Assembly: GCA_016931855.1 (NCBI GenBank)
Contig: JAFGDZ010000053.1
Location: forward strand, 1-64,000
Direction: 5' to 3'
DNA length: 64,000 bases
Origin: Bacteroidales bacterium
GTDB taxonomy: Bacteria; Bacteroidota; Bacteroidia; Bacteroidales; Tenuifilaceae
The notes below the pieces were generated by a model, which was not told the DNA's origin, made no database searches, and saw nothing but the letters and a program-made list of their open reading frames with translations. The position numbers and the translations under genes are program-made. Shown piece after piece: positions 1 through 8,477 of the stretch (its first letter is position 1; each line of letters starts with the position of its first letter).

Positions 1-88
1 TAACACCATTTATAATACATTAGCAATTACTGATTGTTTACCCATAAAACAAGGGGACAAAAGCATTAAATAACCTAAATAATATTTT

Positions 89-847
89 ATGAAAAGGATA
101 GGCCTTCTTTTTGTCATTCTGCCTGTGTTGGCGCTTTTTTCTTGTGGAAATAGTGGTTCGTCAACCGAGGTAAATGGCTCTACTACCGCTGATGATGTGG
201 CGGTTTGCATTTGGGACAACATTTCGCTTAGAGACGCCCCAACCGAATCGGGGAAATGGCTTTCAGCGCTTAGCATTGGTGAGACGGTAGAGTACCTAAA
301 CGAAACTGAAGTTGACGAGACTCCAAAAACCCCAATTACCTATTACAAAATTCGTCTTAAAGATGATAAAGAGGGTTGGGTACGTAGCGATTTCATTGTT
401 ATTGCCAGTGAACCAGCAACTTTTACCAACGACTGCCCAATATACTCACGTCCCGACTTGCTTAACAAAACCGACAAGCAGTTTAGCGCTATGGATATTG
501 TTGCTGTAAAATCGGAAAGTAATGGTTTTCTTGAGGTAACAGGCAAACGCTCCGATGGCAAATGGGTAGAAACTGGCTGGGTAAAAGATCAAGCCCTTAC
601 CTATACTGATGTGGATATAGCCGTTGCAAAGTTCATTCGCAAGGCCATGGAACTAACCGATGAGGCAAAAAAGGCCGAAGCCATTAAGGAGATAGTTGAG
701 AATCCCGACTTTAAAGAGTCCGTTTTTGTTTCTCGACTTGCCAGCGCACAAGAAGAGGCCGTTGAGGAGATAACCACCGAAGTTGAAGAGGTTATTGCAG
801 AACCTAACACCGAGGATATTGCTACCGACACCATTGATGTTGAGTAA
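89..847 (+). CDS. SH3-type domain lipoprotein
   Basis: The 252-residue product begins with a short positive N-terminus, a hydrophobic stretch and a lipobox-like LALFSC, so Cys19 is the probable lipidated residue. Residues about 38-100 (CIWDNISLRDAPTESGKWL, then GWVRSDFI) look like a bacterial SH3 domain, a fold that often binds cell-wall peptides. A second copy may follow at about residues 110-170 (CPIYSRPD... GWVKDQAL). The C-terminal 50 residues are Glu-rich and low in complexity. The gene stands alone, with a terminator 25 bases downstream. Envelope location is inferred; substrate and partner are unknown. Confidence 0.75.
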   Translation: MKRIGLLFVILPVLALFSCGNSGSSTEVNGSTTADDVAVCIWDNISLRDAPTESGKWLSALSIGETVEYLNETEVDETPKTPITYYKIRLKDDKEGWVRSDFIVIASEPATFTNDCPIYSRPDLLNKTDKQFSAMDIVAVKSESNGFLEVTGKRSDGKWVETGWVKDQALTYTDVDIAVAKFIRKAMELTDEAKKAEAIKEIVENPDFKESVFVSRLASAQEEAVEEITTEVEEVIAEPNTEDIATDTIDVE

Positions 848-871
848 CATCATACTTTCAATAGATACAAC

Positions 872-897
872 AAGGGGAGGCTGCTGCTTCCCCTTTT
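872..897 (+). terminator. Rho-independent terminator after the SH3 lipoprotein gene
   Basis: AAGGGGA (872-878) pairs with TCCCCTT (889-895), extended by two further pairs (one a G-T wobble) around a six-base loop and followed by TTTT. Confidence 0.7.
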
Positions 898-955
898 GTG
901 TATTAGCCCTACTAACAATTCACACATTTTAACCCCCTCCTTTCGTACAAAACAC

Positions 956-963
956 TATTTTTG
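956..963 (+). promoter_or_regulatory. Candidate Bacteroidota -7 element for the ABC exporter operon
   Basis: TATTTTTG matches TAnnTTTG and lies 28 bases before the start codon of the ABC ATPase. No convincing TTTG -33 element sits at the usual 19-21 base spacing. Confidence 0.35.
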
Positions 964-990
964 ATATCCCTAAATAATCATCTGTAAACT

Positions 991-1767
991 ATGGATTCAA
1001 GCAAAGTGAGCATCTCCATTAAGGGGTTGCAGAAGTCGTATGGCACACACCACGTACTAAAGGGCATTGACCTTGAGGTGGAATCGGGTTCTATTATAGG
1101 CTACATTGGGCCAAACGGTGCGGGCAAGAGCACCACCATTAAGATTCTATGCGGCATTACCTCCGATTTTGAGGGACAGGTAACCGTAAACGGCATAGAC
1201 CTTAGGTCTAACCCGCTTGAGGTGAAGCGCCAAATTGGCTATATACCAGAGAAGGCTGCACTTTACGCAACCCTAACCCCCATGGAGTACCTTGAGTTTG
1301 TGGGACAGCTATACGGGCTAAACCGCGATACTATTGCCGATAAATCGCTGCGCTTGCTTGAGCTTTTTGATATGAAAGGGGTTGCCTACAACCGCATGGA
1401 CACCTTCTCCAAAGGAATGCAGCAAAAGGTGCTAATAATATCGGGGCTAATAAACAACCCAAAAATTCTGTTCCTAGATGAGCCGCTATCGGGGCTAGAT
1501 GCCAACTCTGTAATTATTGTTAAGGAGATGCTGCTACAGCTGGCACGCGAGGGCAAAACCATTTTCTACAGCTCGCACCTTATGGATGTTGTTGAGAAGA
1601 TATCCAACCGCATTGTGCTAATTGACAAGGGCGTGGTGGTTGCCGATGGTAGTTTTGAGTCGCTAAACCAAGGCCGTGGCGAATCGCTGGAGAAGCTGTT
1701 TGCCGAGCTAACCGGCGAGAAAGGGCTAACCGACAGGGCCGAGAAGATTGTTCAAGCATTTGAGTAG
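991..1767 (+). CDS. ABC transporter ATP-binding protein
   Basis: This is a complete 258-residue ABC ATPase. Walker A is GPNGAGKST (residues 40-48), the signature loop is SKGMQQ (140-145), Walker B is ILFLDE (159-164) and a switch His lies in YSSHLMD. The sequence resembles the CcmA/NatA-like ATPases that drive ABC-2 exporters. The next gene starts eight bases downstream and encodes the membrane partner, so the pair almost certainly forms one exporter. The cargo cannot be deduced. Confidence 0.9.
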   Translation: MDSSKVSISIKGLQKSYGTHHVLKGIDLEVESGSIIGYIGPNGAGKSTTIKILCGITSDFEGQVTVNGIDLRSNPLEVKRQIGYIPEKAALYATLTPMEYLEFVGQLYGLNRDTIADKSLRLLELFDMKGVAYNRMDTFSKGMQQKVLIISGLINNPKILFLDEPLSGLDANSVIIVKEMLLQLAREGKTIFYSSHLMDVVEKISNRIVLIDKGVVVADGSFESLNQGRGESLEKLFAELTGEKGLTDRAEKIVQAFE

Positions 1768-1775
1768 CCTAGGAG

Positions 1776-3422
1776 ATGGAAAAAATTGCACTTTTTATAC
1801 TTAGACCCTTTAAGGGGTTTATAACCGCATCGGGCGTAAACTACGAGCAGCTTACGGCCATACTCCGCGTTAAGCTGATGATGGATAACCGTAGGCCAAC
1901 CGCCCTATCGGGAATGCAGAAAAAGAAGAACGGCCTATTCCTTCAAATGTTCGTTTTTGGAATTATGGGGCTTATGGGCGGCATGTCCATACTCCAACTA
2001 AACGACGAGGTTACTGCATATACCGTTGTGTTCTCTTTTATAATGATAATTATTGCCATGACCATGGTTGGTGAGTTCTCCACCGTGCTGTTTGATACCA
2101 CCGATAACTACATTCTGCTCCCCCGCCCCATAAACAGCAAAACCATATACCTTGCAAAGGGCATTCATATTGCCTTTTACCTTTTGGGCATTGCCATTCC
2201 CCTAGCCATATTCCCACTGGCATTCACCTTTGGCAAATACGGTTTGACGGCAGGATTGCTATTCCTGCTTGGGGTGTTCCTTATTACGCTGTTTACCATT
2301 TTCTTTACCAACATACTCTACCTTTTGCTAATGAACTGGCTAAGCGCAGAGAGGCTAAAAGATGTGATATCGTACTTCCAAATTGGTATTGCCATTGTTA
2401 TGTTTGGCGCCTACCAGCTCCTTCCAAAGATTATAGAGATGGAGGCCGTTGAGAACGCCACGCTAACCATTAACTGGTGGATATACCTTATTCCCCCCGT
2501 ATGGATTGCTGGCTTTATAAAGGCGTGCCACACTCTTACTTTCGATTTTTTTGGAATAGTAACCACTACGCTTGCCCTTACCGTTCCATTCCTAAGCATT
2601 TGGTTTGTAACCAAGTATTTGGCGAGCTACTTTACAAACAAGCTATCGCAGCTTGATGTGGCCGAGTCGGGCGAAAAAAGCTCCGCATCGCGTAAGGTAA
2701 AAACCCGCTGGGATGGGCTGCTAACCAGCTCATCGGAGGAGCAGGCTGCATATCGCTTTGCGATAAGGCAAACCTCGCGTAACCGTAAGTTTAAAATATC
2801 GGTTTACCCTGCTTTGGGCTACGTGTTGGTTCTTATTATTGTGCTTATTAAGCCCGATTTTAAGGATTTGGCAGGTTCCATAGCAAACCTTGCCGACTCG
2901 CGCAGCTACATAACCATGCTTTACGCCCCGCTGCTGCTAGCATTTACTGTGGTGCAAATGGTAAACTACTCCGATACCCCTGAGGCATCGTGGATTTTTA
3001 GCGTTGTTCCCGTGGATAAACCTGGAACCATTATATCTGGAATAGTAAAGGCACTATACGTAAACTACATTCTTCCTGCCCTGCTGTTTTGTAGCGCAAT
3101 TGTGCTTGCCATTTGGGGTGTTACTGCTGCATTCCATATTGTTATTGCACTGGTAATGAGCGTGCTGTTCTGTGGAGTTCTGGTGAAAACCATTGGGGAA
3201 AAGCTACCCTTTAGCCAGTCGTACGACATGCAGAACAAGGGCAATAACATGGCTCGGAACTTTTTAGCCATTTTTTCTATTGTTGGATTTGGCCTTGCGC
3301 ACTACGGAATTACCTTTTTGCCGCTTATTGGGCAAATTGTATGCTTTGCCCTTGTAGTGGGAACTGCATGGCTAGTGCTGGGCTCTATAAAGCAAATAAG
3401 CTGGAGCAAGATAAAAAGCTAA
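1776..3422 (+). CDS. ABC-2 type membrane permease
   Basis: The 548-residue protein has many hydrophobic segments, with about five near residues 60-290 and about six near 340-540, separated by a charged cytoplasmic-looking region around 295-335. It is the membrane half of the exporter encoded with the preceding ATPase; AGGAG lies just before the ATG. It is longer than simple six-helix ABC-2 permeases, which suggests two permease units in one chain. Substrate is unknown. A strong hairpin terminator follows. Confidence 0.85.
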   Translation: MEKIALFILRPFKGFITASGVNYEQLTAILRVKLMMDNRRPTALSGMQKKKNGLFLQMFVFGIMGLMGGMSILQLNDEVTAYTVVFSFIMIIIAMTMVGEFSTVLFDTTDNYILLPRPINSKTIYLAKGIHIAFYLLGIAIPLAIFPLAFTFGKYGLTAGLLFLLGVFLITLFTIFFTNILYLLLMNWLSAERLKDVISYFQIGIAIVMFGAYQLLPKIIEMEAVENATLTINWWIYLIPPVWIAGFIKACHTLTFDFFGIVTTTLALTVPFLSIWFVTKYLASYFTNKLSQLDVAESGEKSSASRKVKTRWDGLLTSSSEEQAAYRFAIRQTSRNRKFKISVYPALGYVLVLIIVLIKPDFKDLAGSIANLADSRSYITMLYAPLLLAFTVVQMVNYSDTPEASWIFSVVPVDKPGTIISGIVKALYVNYILPALLFCSAIVLAIWGVTAAFHIVIALVMSVLFCGVLVKTIGEKLPFSQSYDMQNKGNNMARNFLAIFSIVGFGLAHYGITFLPLIGQIVCFALVVGTAWLVLGSIKQISWSKIKS

Positions 3423-3454
3423 ACCTGCACAGCAGGCCAATACCGCTTAAAATA

Positions 3455-3489
3455 AGAAACCCCAAGGATTGCTCCTTGGGGTTTCTTTT
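3455..3489. terminator. Bidirectional terminator
   Basis: A perfect 14-bp stem, AGAAACCCCAAGGA (3455-3468) with TCCTTGGGGTTTCT (3473-3486), closes a TTGC loop. It has T-runs on both strands and lies between the convergent permease and NYN genes. Confidence 0.9.
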
Positions 3490-3510
3490 GCTGATGCTAG
3501 TATCAAAACA

Positions 3511-4443
3511 CTAGTACCTATTAAAATCTTCGGGTTCAACCTTGTGAACGTTCTTAGCCACATCCTGGCCGCGCTCGTTCTTCTCAATGGTGAACTCAAC
3601 CCAATCGCCCTCCTCAATATCGCTAAAATCGCAATCAACAACATCAAGGTAGTGGAAAAATAGGTTGTTTGGAGGGAACTGAATAAAACCGTAGCCGCTG
3701 TTCATGTTCATGGTACGGCCACGCTTAACAGATCCATCTGGCTCGGCAGAAACAGCAGGACTTGCAGCCGGTGCTGGCATAGAGTACTCCTGCGTTTCAA
3801 AAAGATTAATAACAACAGGATCGTTTGCTTTAAGCCCATTATTAATAATCTCGTGCATTGGAATTGGGTAGGTAACCTCCTGAATAAGATCCTGCGATGT
3901 TCTGGTGACAATATCGCGGCCCATATCATCGGTGTACTCAAAGTCCCAACTAACCACCATTACTTTTGTACCAATGGAGTTAAGCTTACGAATAAGCGGA
4001 ACATAATCGCCATCGGATGTGATAAGCACTAGTACATCAAAACGTTTGTAAAATGTTTGCTCAAAAGCCTCAAGAGCTAACCAAACATCTATACCTTTCT
4101 CCTCTTTCTTTCCGCTCCTAGTTCTTAGGGGTAAGTAATGGGTAATAACGCCTTCGGACATAAGAATGTCGTCGAATACACGGTCATTGTAAAGCTGATT
4201 CCCACGTTGGCTAGCTTCTTGTGCGCTAAGCCTTCCACGGAAATAGTGCGCTTCAGTAACCTGACAGTAACGCGTTTCAGTCCCCTCTTCCCTTGCAATT
4301 AAGTTCCTAATGAACTTATGCATTCCACCAATGTTTAGGCGCTTTCTGCGAGAATGAACGTAATTGTAATAGTTACTTACATGAAGGAAGTAGTTTCCAT
4401 CGTAGAATACTCCAATTCTTACGATGTTTTTAGGTGAACTCAT
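3511..4443 (-). CDS. NYN domain (LabA/DUF88-type) protein with C-terminal cold-shock-like domain
   Basis: The 310-residue protein joins two nucleic-acid modules. Residues about 7-200 form a NYN/PIN-like nuclease domain: VFYDGN at the N-terminal beta strand, KGIDVWLALEAF and ITSDGDYVPLI supply the conserved acidic residues expected to bind metal. Residues about 240-300 match a cold-shock (OB-fold) domain, with GYGFIQF resembling RNP1 and LFFHYLDV resembling RNP2. The likely role is RNA cleavage or RNA binding in the cytoplasm. NYN proteins are established as a nuclease family, but the target here is unknown. The gene is transcribed alone from a promoter about 100 bases upstream. Confidence 0.85.
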   Translation of the reverse strand: MSSPKNIVRIGVFYDGNYFLHVSNYYNYVHSRRKRLNIGGMHKFIRNLIAREEGTETRYCQVTEAHYFRGRLSAQEASQRGNQLYNDRVFDDILMSEGVITHYLPLRTRSGKKEEKGIDVWLALEAFEQTFYKRFDVLVLITSDGDYVPLIRKLNSIGTKVMVVSWDFEYTDDMGRDIVTRTSQDLIQEVTYPIPMHEIINNGLKANDPVVINLFETQEYSMPAPAASPAVSAEPDGSVKRGRTMNMNSGYGFIQFPPNNLFFHYLDVVDCDFSDIEEGDWVEFTIEKNERGQDVAKNVHKVEPEDFNRY

Positions 4444-4545
4444 AGAATTACGGGTTTGTTGTTTTTGGGATCAATTATTTTTTTGTATTTGCTAGTTTCA
4501 AATCCACTCTTTACTCTTCAAGTTACAAAGAAATATGAGAGATTG

Positions 4546-4575
4546 CAAAGATACTTATTTACAAAACGTTTCAAA
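4546..4575 (-). promoter_or_regulatory. Promoter of the NYN/cold-shock gene
   Basis: On the minus strand TTTG (4572-4575) and TATCTTTG (4546-4553) are separated by 18 bases, close to the Bacteroidota TTTG-N19-TAnnTTTG consensus. The predicted 5' leader is about 95 bases. The rest of the gene-free stretch 4576-4865 shows no other feature I can support. Confidence 0.5.
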
Positions 4576-4865
4576 ATGAACAATTGTTTACTTTACATAT
4601 AATACGCATGAATAGGGATGCATTCACTTTTCTGTTACAACTATCTATACTACTCTATATGTAGGTGTTTGCGGCTAAATAGCCTGAGTAGAATTATAGA
4701 TGGACGGCTCATATTTTTTGATAAACCGTTTAATAATTTGTCGAAATATTTTTTTGATGCTATTGATATTTCCCCACTGCCAACACATGGCAGTAAGCAG
4801 TGCTACTCTTAGCCTTTTTGAATATACATATGACTGTTAGTCAAAAATATAGTTCCTGCGGAGCA

Positions 4866-4902
4866 CAAAAACGAATAGCCAACACTAAATCGGCTATTCG
4901 TT
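4866..4902 (-). terminator. Terminator of the DUF4139 gene
   Basis: AACGAATAGCC (4870-4880) pairs perfectly with GGCTATTCGTT (4892-4902) around an 11-base loop. On the minus strand it is followed by TTTT, 24 bases after the stop codon. Confidence 0.8.
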
Positions 4903-4925
4903 CATCTTTATTTTAGTGCCTATTG

Positions 4926-6797
4926 CTACTCTAATCCAACGCTTTGATTTTTGGGCGACTCAACTGCATAGCCAAACTTAAGCGTCTTGTTTTCGGCTGG
5001 ATTCACGGTTAGCGTCCAATCTATTAACCCATTCTCCGCGTTACGCTGAGCACCGTTAACATTAACGTCCTTAATCTTTATCTCCTCGTTTGTTGATACG
5101 GGTATTTGGTCGCTAATCTTAATTTTGATTGGCTGCTTCTTACCGTTGCGAATGGCAATCTCAAACTCGCGCCTATCGGTAGCTCTGTTGCCAATAAAGT
5201 TCTTCTCGCGGAAGCTCTCCGTCTTTGTTCGCTTAATGCTTATGCTCTCGTCCTTACCAAGTGAAAGGGACAGGGTATCGCCAGCATTCTTTACCTCAAA
5301 AAGGGTACGACCAATGTACTTATCCTCAAAGTAGAGGTTAGCCTCTCCATCAATCAGATTGTGCTTTTGCCAATCGGTTATGCTGGCCATAAGGTACGCT
5401 GCAGGTGTAACCTTTGGAGCGGCAATGTACTGGTAATCGGCAGTAAGCTCTATTTGGTTAAGGGTAACCTGTACTGACCTACCTGTAGAGGGCACATCGT
5501 ATGGTATATCAATTTGGAAGTTAACCGATGTTGAGTACTCAACTTGCGTTGTGGCAACGGGCTTAGGCCTTGGTGCGGCCTTTGCTTTGGGAGCAGACTC
5601 ACGCTTCCTACTGTCGGTACCATATGCCATTACTACTACCTCATCTAGCTGCACATTATCGTACTCCATCCTAAAATCTATACGAGGGGATGCTATTGGC
5701 AGGGTTTGGGTTTTCATTCCAATGAATGACGCTTGAAGGTATCCAGAACCTCTGGGAACTGTCACCCTGTACTCTCCATCAATATTCGTTACGCATCCAA
5801 TGCTTGTTCCGGGAAAGGTTAGCGTAACACCAGGTATAGGTTCACCATCATCGGCACTAACAATACGACCAGAAATACTAGTTATATTGTAGTTTGGCGA
5901 TGCCGTGCTTGATACTGACGATAATCCTCTAATCCTTATATTATTGTACCCCAAGTACCAAGGCAGCAGCTGGGGGTAAATGTTACCATCCTGCGGATTG
6001 CCCGATGATATGGAGAGCTTTATCTTATTCCAATCCTCGCCCGTTGACTGGTACACGTTGGCCTTAAAGGTTAAGTCGATGGGCTGCTCAACGCTCTCCA
6101 CACGGATATCGTATAGCGGGAACCACCCAGCCTGATTAATGAAGTACGATAGGGTTGCCGGTACGCTGGCTGGCTTTTCGGAATCGAGCACAACGGTTAG
6201 CTCACCCGACTCCTTTTTCTCGCCCTTCATAATGTCGCGCATCTGGTTTCCCACCACAGATAGCTCCGTTTGCAGCTTGGCAACCACCTTGTTTTTCTCC
6301 AGCTTCTCGGTCTCAAGAGCACGGAGCTTATCGCGGAAGTAGGCCATGGCTATCTTCAAATCCTCTGGTTTAACGCCCTGCTGGCCGCTAATGTCCTTGT
6401 TTGCCAAAAGCATCTCCTTCTCAGTATCGATACTACCCAACAGCGTACGCTCAAGGCTTATCCGCTCCTGCAGCTCCTCGCTACGTTTCTTTAGGGCGAT
6501 ATAGCTGGGGCTTAGTTCTGTACCATCGGTGCGGTTTATGGTAAAATCAATGGAAATAATGGTAGCATCGCCGCAGGTAAGCTGTATGGACTGCTGGTCC
6601 AACCCAACGGGAAGGTTGGTAAATACCAGCTTATTCTCGCCCTTGGCAAGGGCAAGGGTTGCCTCGCGCTTAACCTGCGCGCCGCTGGTAAACACGGTTA
6701 CCTCCTTTAGCTTTGTATCCAGCTTTTGCTGATTTTGCCCTACGCTAACGCCTATGGCTATCGCTACGGACAGTAGTGTGATAAACGCTTTTTTCAT
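4926..6797 (-). CDS. MuiA-like DUF4139 protein with inserted SusC-type regulatory domain
   Basis: The 623-residue exported protein has a signal peptide (residues 1-20). Its N-terminal part matches the DUF4140 region of mucoidy-inhibitor MuiA-like proteins, including a long charged helix at about 100-190. The C-terminal half matches DUF4139 (FQIDIPYDVPSTGRS, then ENKTLKFGYAVE). Between them, at about residues 305-395, lies a carboxypeptidase-regulatory-like beta-sandwich (ISGRIVSADDGEPIPGVTL, then a G-Y/F-R core) ending in LDEVVVMAYG, the stretch that precedes the plug in SusC receptors. Molecular function is not established for the family; surface or periplasmic location is inferred. The gene is monocistronic. 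Confidence 0.85.
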   Translation of the reverse strand: MKKAFITLLSVAIAIGVSVGQNQQKLDTKLKEVTVFTSGAQVKREATLALAKGENKLVFTNLPVGLDQQSIQLTCGDATIISIDFTINRTDGTELSPSYIALKKRSEELQERISLERTLLGSIDTEKEMLLANKDISGQQGVKPEDLKIAMAYFRDKLRALETEKLEKNKVVAKLQTELSVVGNQMRDIMKGEKKESGELTVVLDSEKPASVPATLSYFINQAGWFPLYDIRVESVEQPIDLTFKANVYQSTGEDWNKIKLSISSGNPQDGNIYPQLLPWYLGYNNIRIRGLSSVSSTASPNYNITSISGRIVSADDGEPIPGVTLTFPGTSIGCVTNIDGEYRVTVPRGSGYLQASFIGMKTQTLPIASPRIDFRMEYDNVQLDEVVVMAYGTDSRKRESAPKAKAAPRPKPVATTQVEYSTSVNFQIDIPYDVPSTGRSVQVTLNQIELTADYQYIAAPKVTPAAYLMASITDWQKHNLIDGEANLYFEDKYIGRTLFEVKNAGDTLSLSLGKDESISIKRTKTESFREKNFIGNRATDRREFEIAIRNGKKQPIKIKISDQIPVSTNEEIKIKDVNVNGAQRNAENGLIDWTLTVNPAENKTLKFGYAVESPKNQSVGLE

Positions 6798-6842
6798 GGG
6801 GGATGGTATTTAATTCTGTTGATGCATAAGTCAATCCTACAC

Positions 6843-6850
6843 CAAATATA
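6843..6850 (-). promoter_or_regulatory. Candidate -7 element of the DUF4139 gene
   Basis: On the minus strand TATATTTG matches TAnnTTTG, 45 bases before the start codon. No clear -33 element was found. Confidence 0.4.
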
Positions 6851-7151
6851 GAAATAAGCGTAACGATAATGGCTATGAGATGTCCACTTTGTTCTGCAGC
6901 ATTAGAAATAGAGGAAAGCAGTGCTGATAGAATAATCCAATGCCTTATCTCTATCAATTCGCTTCAAATTGAAGTTTGCGATTCAATGTCGTTTAGTCCG
7001 CAATAATTGCCTTAGCACCCATGCTCCCAATGCCACCCCAACCTTCCTTGCCCTCCATTCTTTCTGCCTTGGAAGGGCAAAATCTGAATAACCGTGGGTG
7101 TAAGCTGAGGAACGAAGCTAAGCCCACAGAAAATCGAGAGGTAGGGAGCAA

Positions 7152-7273
7152 GCCCTGAAGGGGCGAAACTTTAACTAAGAGGTTAGACCCCTTTGGGGCC
7201 AAGGCAGTTCTACTTGTTAGCCTTGGGCTGCTTCGCTACGCCCAAGGTTACTAAGATTACGCCACTTTGTGGC
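7152..7273. repeat. Cluster of short non-coding hairpins
   Basis: Four inverted repeats follow one another in 120 bases: GCCC/GGGC (7152-7164), CCCC/GGGG (7188-7198), CCTTGGGC/GCCCAAGG (7221-7228 with 7240-7247) and GCCAC/GTGGC (7261-7273). No plausible gene covers the 6798-7428 interval. The arrangement resembles palindromic-repeat clusters found between genes in Bacteroidota, but membership of a genome-wide repeat family cannot be tested from one copy. Confidence 0.45.
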
Positions 7274-7367
7274 TGATGCCGATTCCTGTCTTTTTACGAT
7301 GGTTTTCATCTTTGCCCATTAAATAAACAGAAGAAGCATACTGTTCAATAAACTTTTTCACCAATCA

Positions 7368-7383
7368 CCTAAATCGATTTAGG
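7368..7383. promoter_or_regulatory. Operator for the LacI-family repressor
   Basis: CCTAAATCGATTTAGG is a perfect 16-bp palindrome with the central CG typical of LacI-family operators. It ends eight bases before a TAnnTTTG -7 box and 45 bases before the LacI gene start, so a bound repressor would cover the promoter. No second copy was noticed in the window. Confidence 0.8.
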
Positions 7384-7390
7384 AAATTTT

Positions 7391-7398
7391 TATATTTG
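7391..7398 (+). promoter_or_regulatory. -7 element of the N-glycan sugar operon
   Basis: TATATTTG matches TAnnTTTG. The region where the -33 element should lie overlaps the LacI operator, which supports simple repression of the whole six-gene operon. The predicted leader is about 25 bases. Confidence 0.6.
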
Positions 7399-7428
7399 CC
7401 TTTGTGGATTGTTTAAGAAGACTTTGGG

Positions 7429-8466
7429 ATGAAACAGAAAAATGTATCGCTAAACGATATTGCCAAAAGCCTTGGCGTATCGCGCGCCTTGGTATCGCTG
7501 GTGCTTAACGGAAAGGCAGCAGAACATGGGATTGCCGAAAGCACCTGCCAGCGCGTACTTGCAAAAGCCAGTGAGCTTAACTATAAGCCTAACCAGCTGG
7601 CACGTAGCTTAAGGCTGGGGCGCTCATTCACCATTGGGCTGGTGGTTTCCGATATATCCAACATATTCTACTCAAAGCTTGCGCGAGCCGTTGAGGACTT
7701 AGCCGAGAGAGCAGGCTTTAGCCTAGTAATTTGCAGTACCGATGAGCAGGTTGACAAGGAGCAAAAGCTACTACGGCTACTACAGAACCGTCAGGTGGAG
7801 GGTATTATCCTCTCCTCGTCGCAAGCCGATTGCGACGACCTAACCCGCCTAAAAAACGATGGCGTTCCCCTTGTGCTTATAGACCGAAAGCTGGACTGTA
7901 AGCAGCTTAGCACTGTGGTATCGAACAACCGCTTGGGCGGAGAAATAGGCACCAAGCACCTTATAGATTCTGGCTACAAGCGTCCGCTGGCACTGGCCAT
8001 TACGCCTGCTCACATATCAACCATTAGCGAAAGGGTTAAGGGCTACACCAATGCTGTAACCGAAGTTGGAATAGCCCCTTGGGTAGCCGAAGTGCCCTTT
8101 GAGGAGGTTCCTTCTTACGTTGAAGCGCTTATTGGTAGGCTAAAGGCTGAGAATAGGCTACCCGATAGCATTTTTGCGCTTAACAACAGCGTTACCTCTG
8201 CTGCACTAGTTGCCCTAAAAAAGCATGGGCTTGATGTTCCTGCTAGTGTTGGGCTAATTAGCTTTGACGATATTCCCTACTTTGAGTTTATGAACCCTGC
8301 CATTAGCGCCGTTGAGCAGCCTATTGCCAAACTTGCCGAGGTTGCCTTTGGCCGGTTAATGGACCAGATTAACGGCTCCAGCGCAACGGCATACGAATCG
8401 CTTACCGTTGAGCTTCCTGTAAACCTTATTGTGCGAGAATCAACCACCAAACAGCAACCAAACTAA
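7429..8466 (+). CDS. LacI-family transcriptional repressor
   Basis: The 345-residue protein has the N-terminal LacI helix-turn-helix (residues about 4-25, LNDIAKSLGVSRALVSLVLN) with the hinge helix near YKPNQLARSLR. A periplasmic-binding-protein-like sensor domain follows (about 62-335; TIGLVVSDISNIFYSKL, ALNNSVTSAALVALKKHG, GLISFDD). It is the first gene of an operon for mannosidases, a hexosaminidase, a sugar transporter and a kinase. It therefore probably represses its own operon and is released by a liberated sugar such as mannose or GlcNAc, or a phosphorylated form. The effector is inferred; the autoregulatory operator is visible directly upstream. Confidence 0.92.
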   Translation: MKQKNVSLNDIAKSLGVSRALVSLVLNGKAAEHGIAESTCQRVLAKASELNYKPNQLARSLRLGRSFTIGLVVSDISNIFYSKLARAVEDLAERAGFSLVICSTDEQVDKEQKLLRLLQNRQVEGIILSSSQADCDDLTRLKNDGVPLVLIDRKLDCKQLSTVVSNNRLGGEIGTKHLIDSGYKRPLALAITPAHISTISERVKGYTNAVTEVGIAPWVAEVPFEEVPSYVEALIGRLKAENRLPDSIFALNNSVTSAALVALKKHGLDVPASVGLISFDDIPYFEFMNPAISAVEQPIAKLAEVAFGRLMDQINGSSATAYESLTVELPVNLIVRESTTKQQPN

Positions 8467-8477
8467 CCCCTATACCT

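Noticed and set aside
4618-4812. Short plus-strand reading frame in the gap between the NYN and DUF4139 genes
   Set aside because: Composition is AT-rich and cysteine-rich without any family pattern, and it lies beside promoter and terminator signals; probably non-coding.
6993-7202. Minus-strand reading frame over the hairpin cluster
   Set aside because: It covers the inverted repeats, has no recognisable motif and probably results from the repeats.
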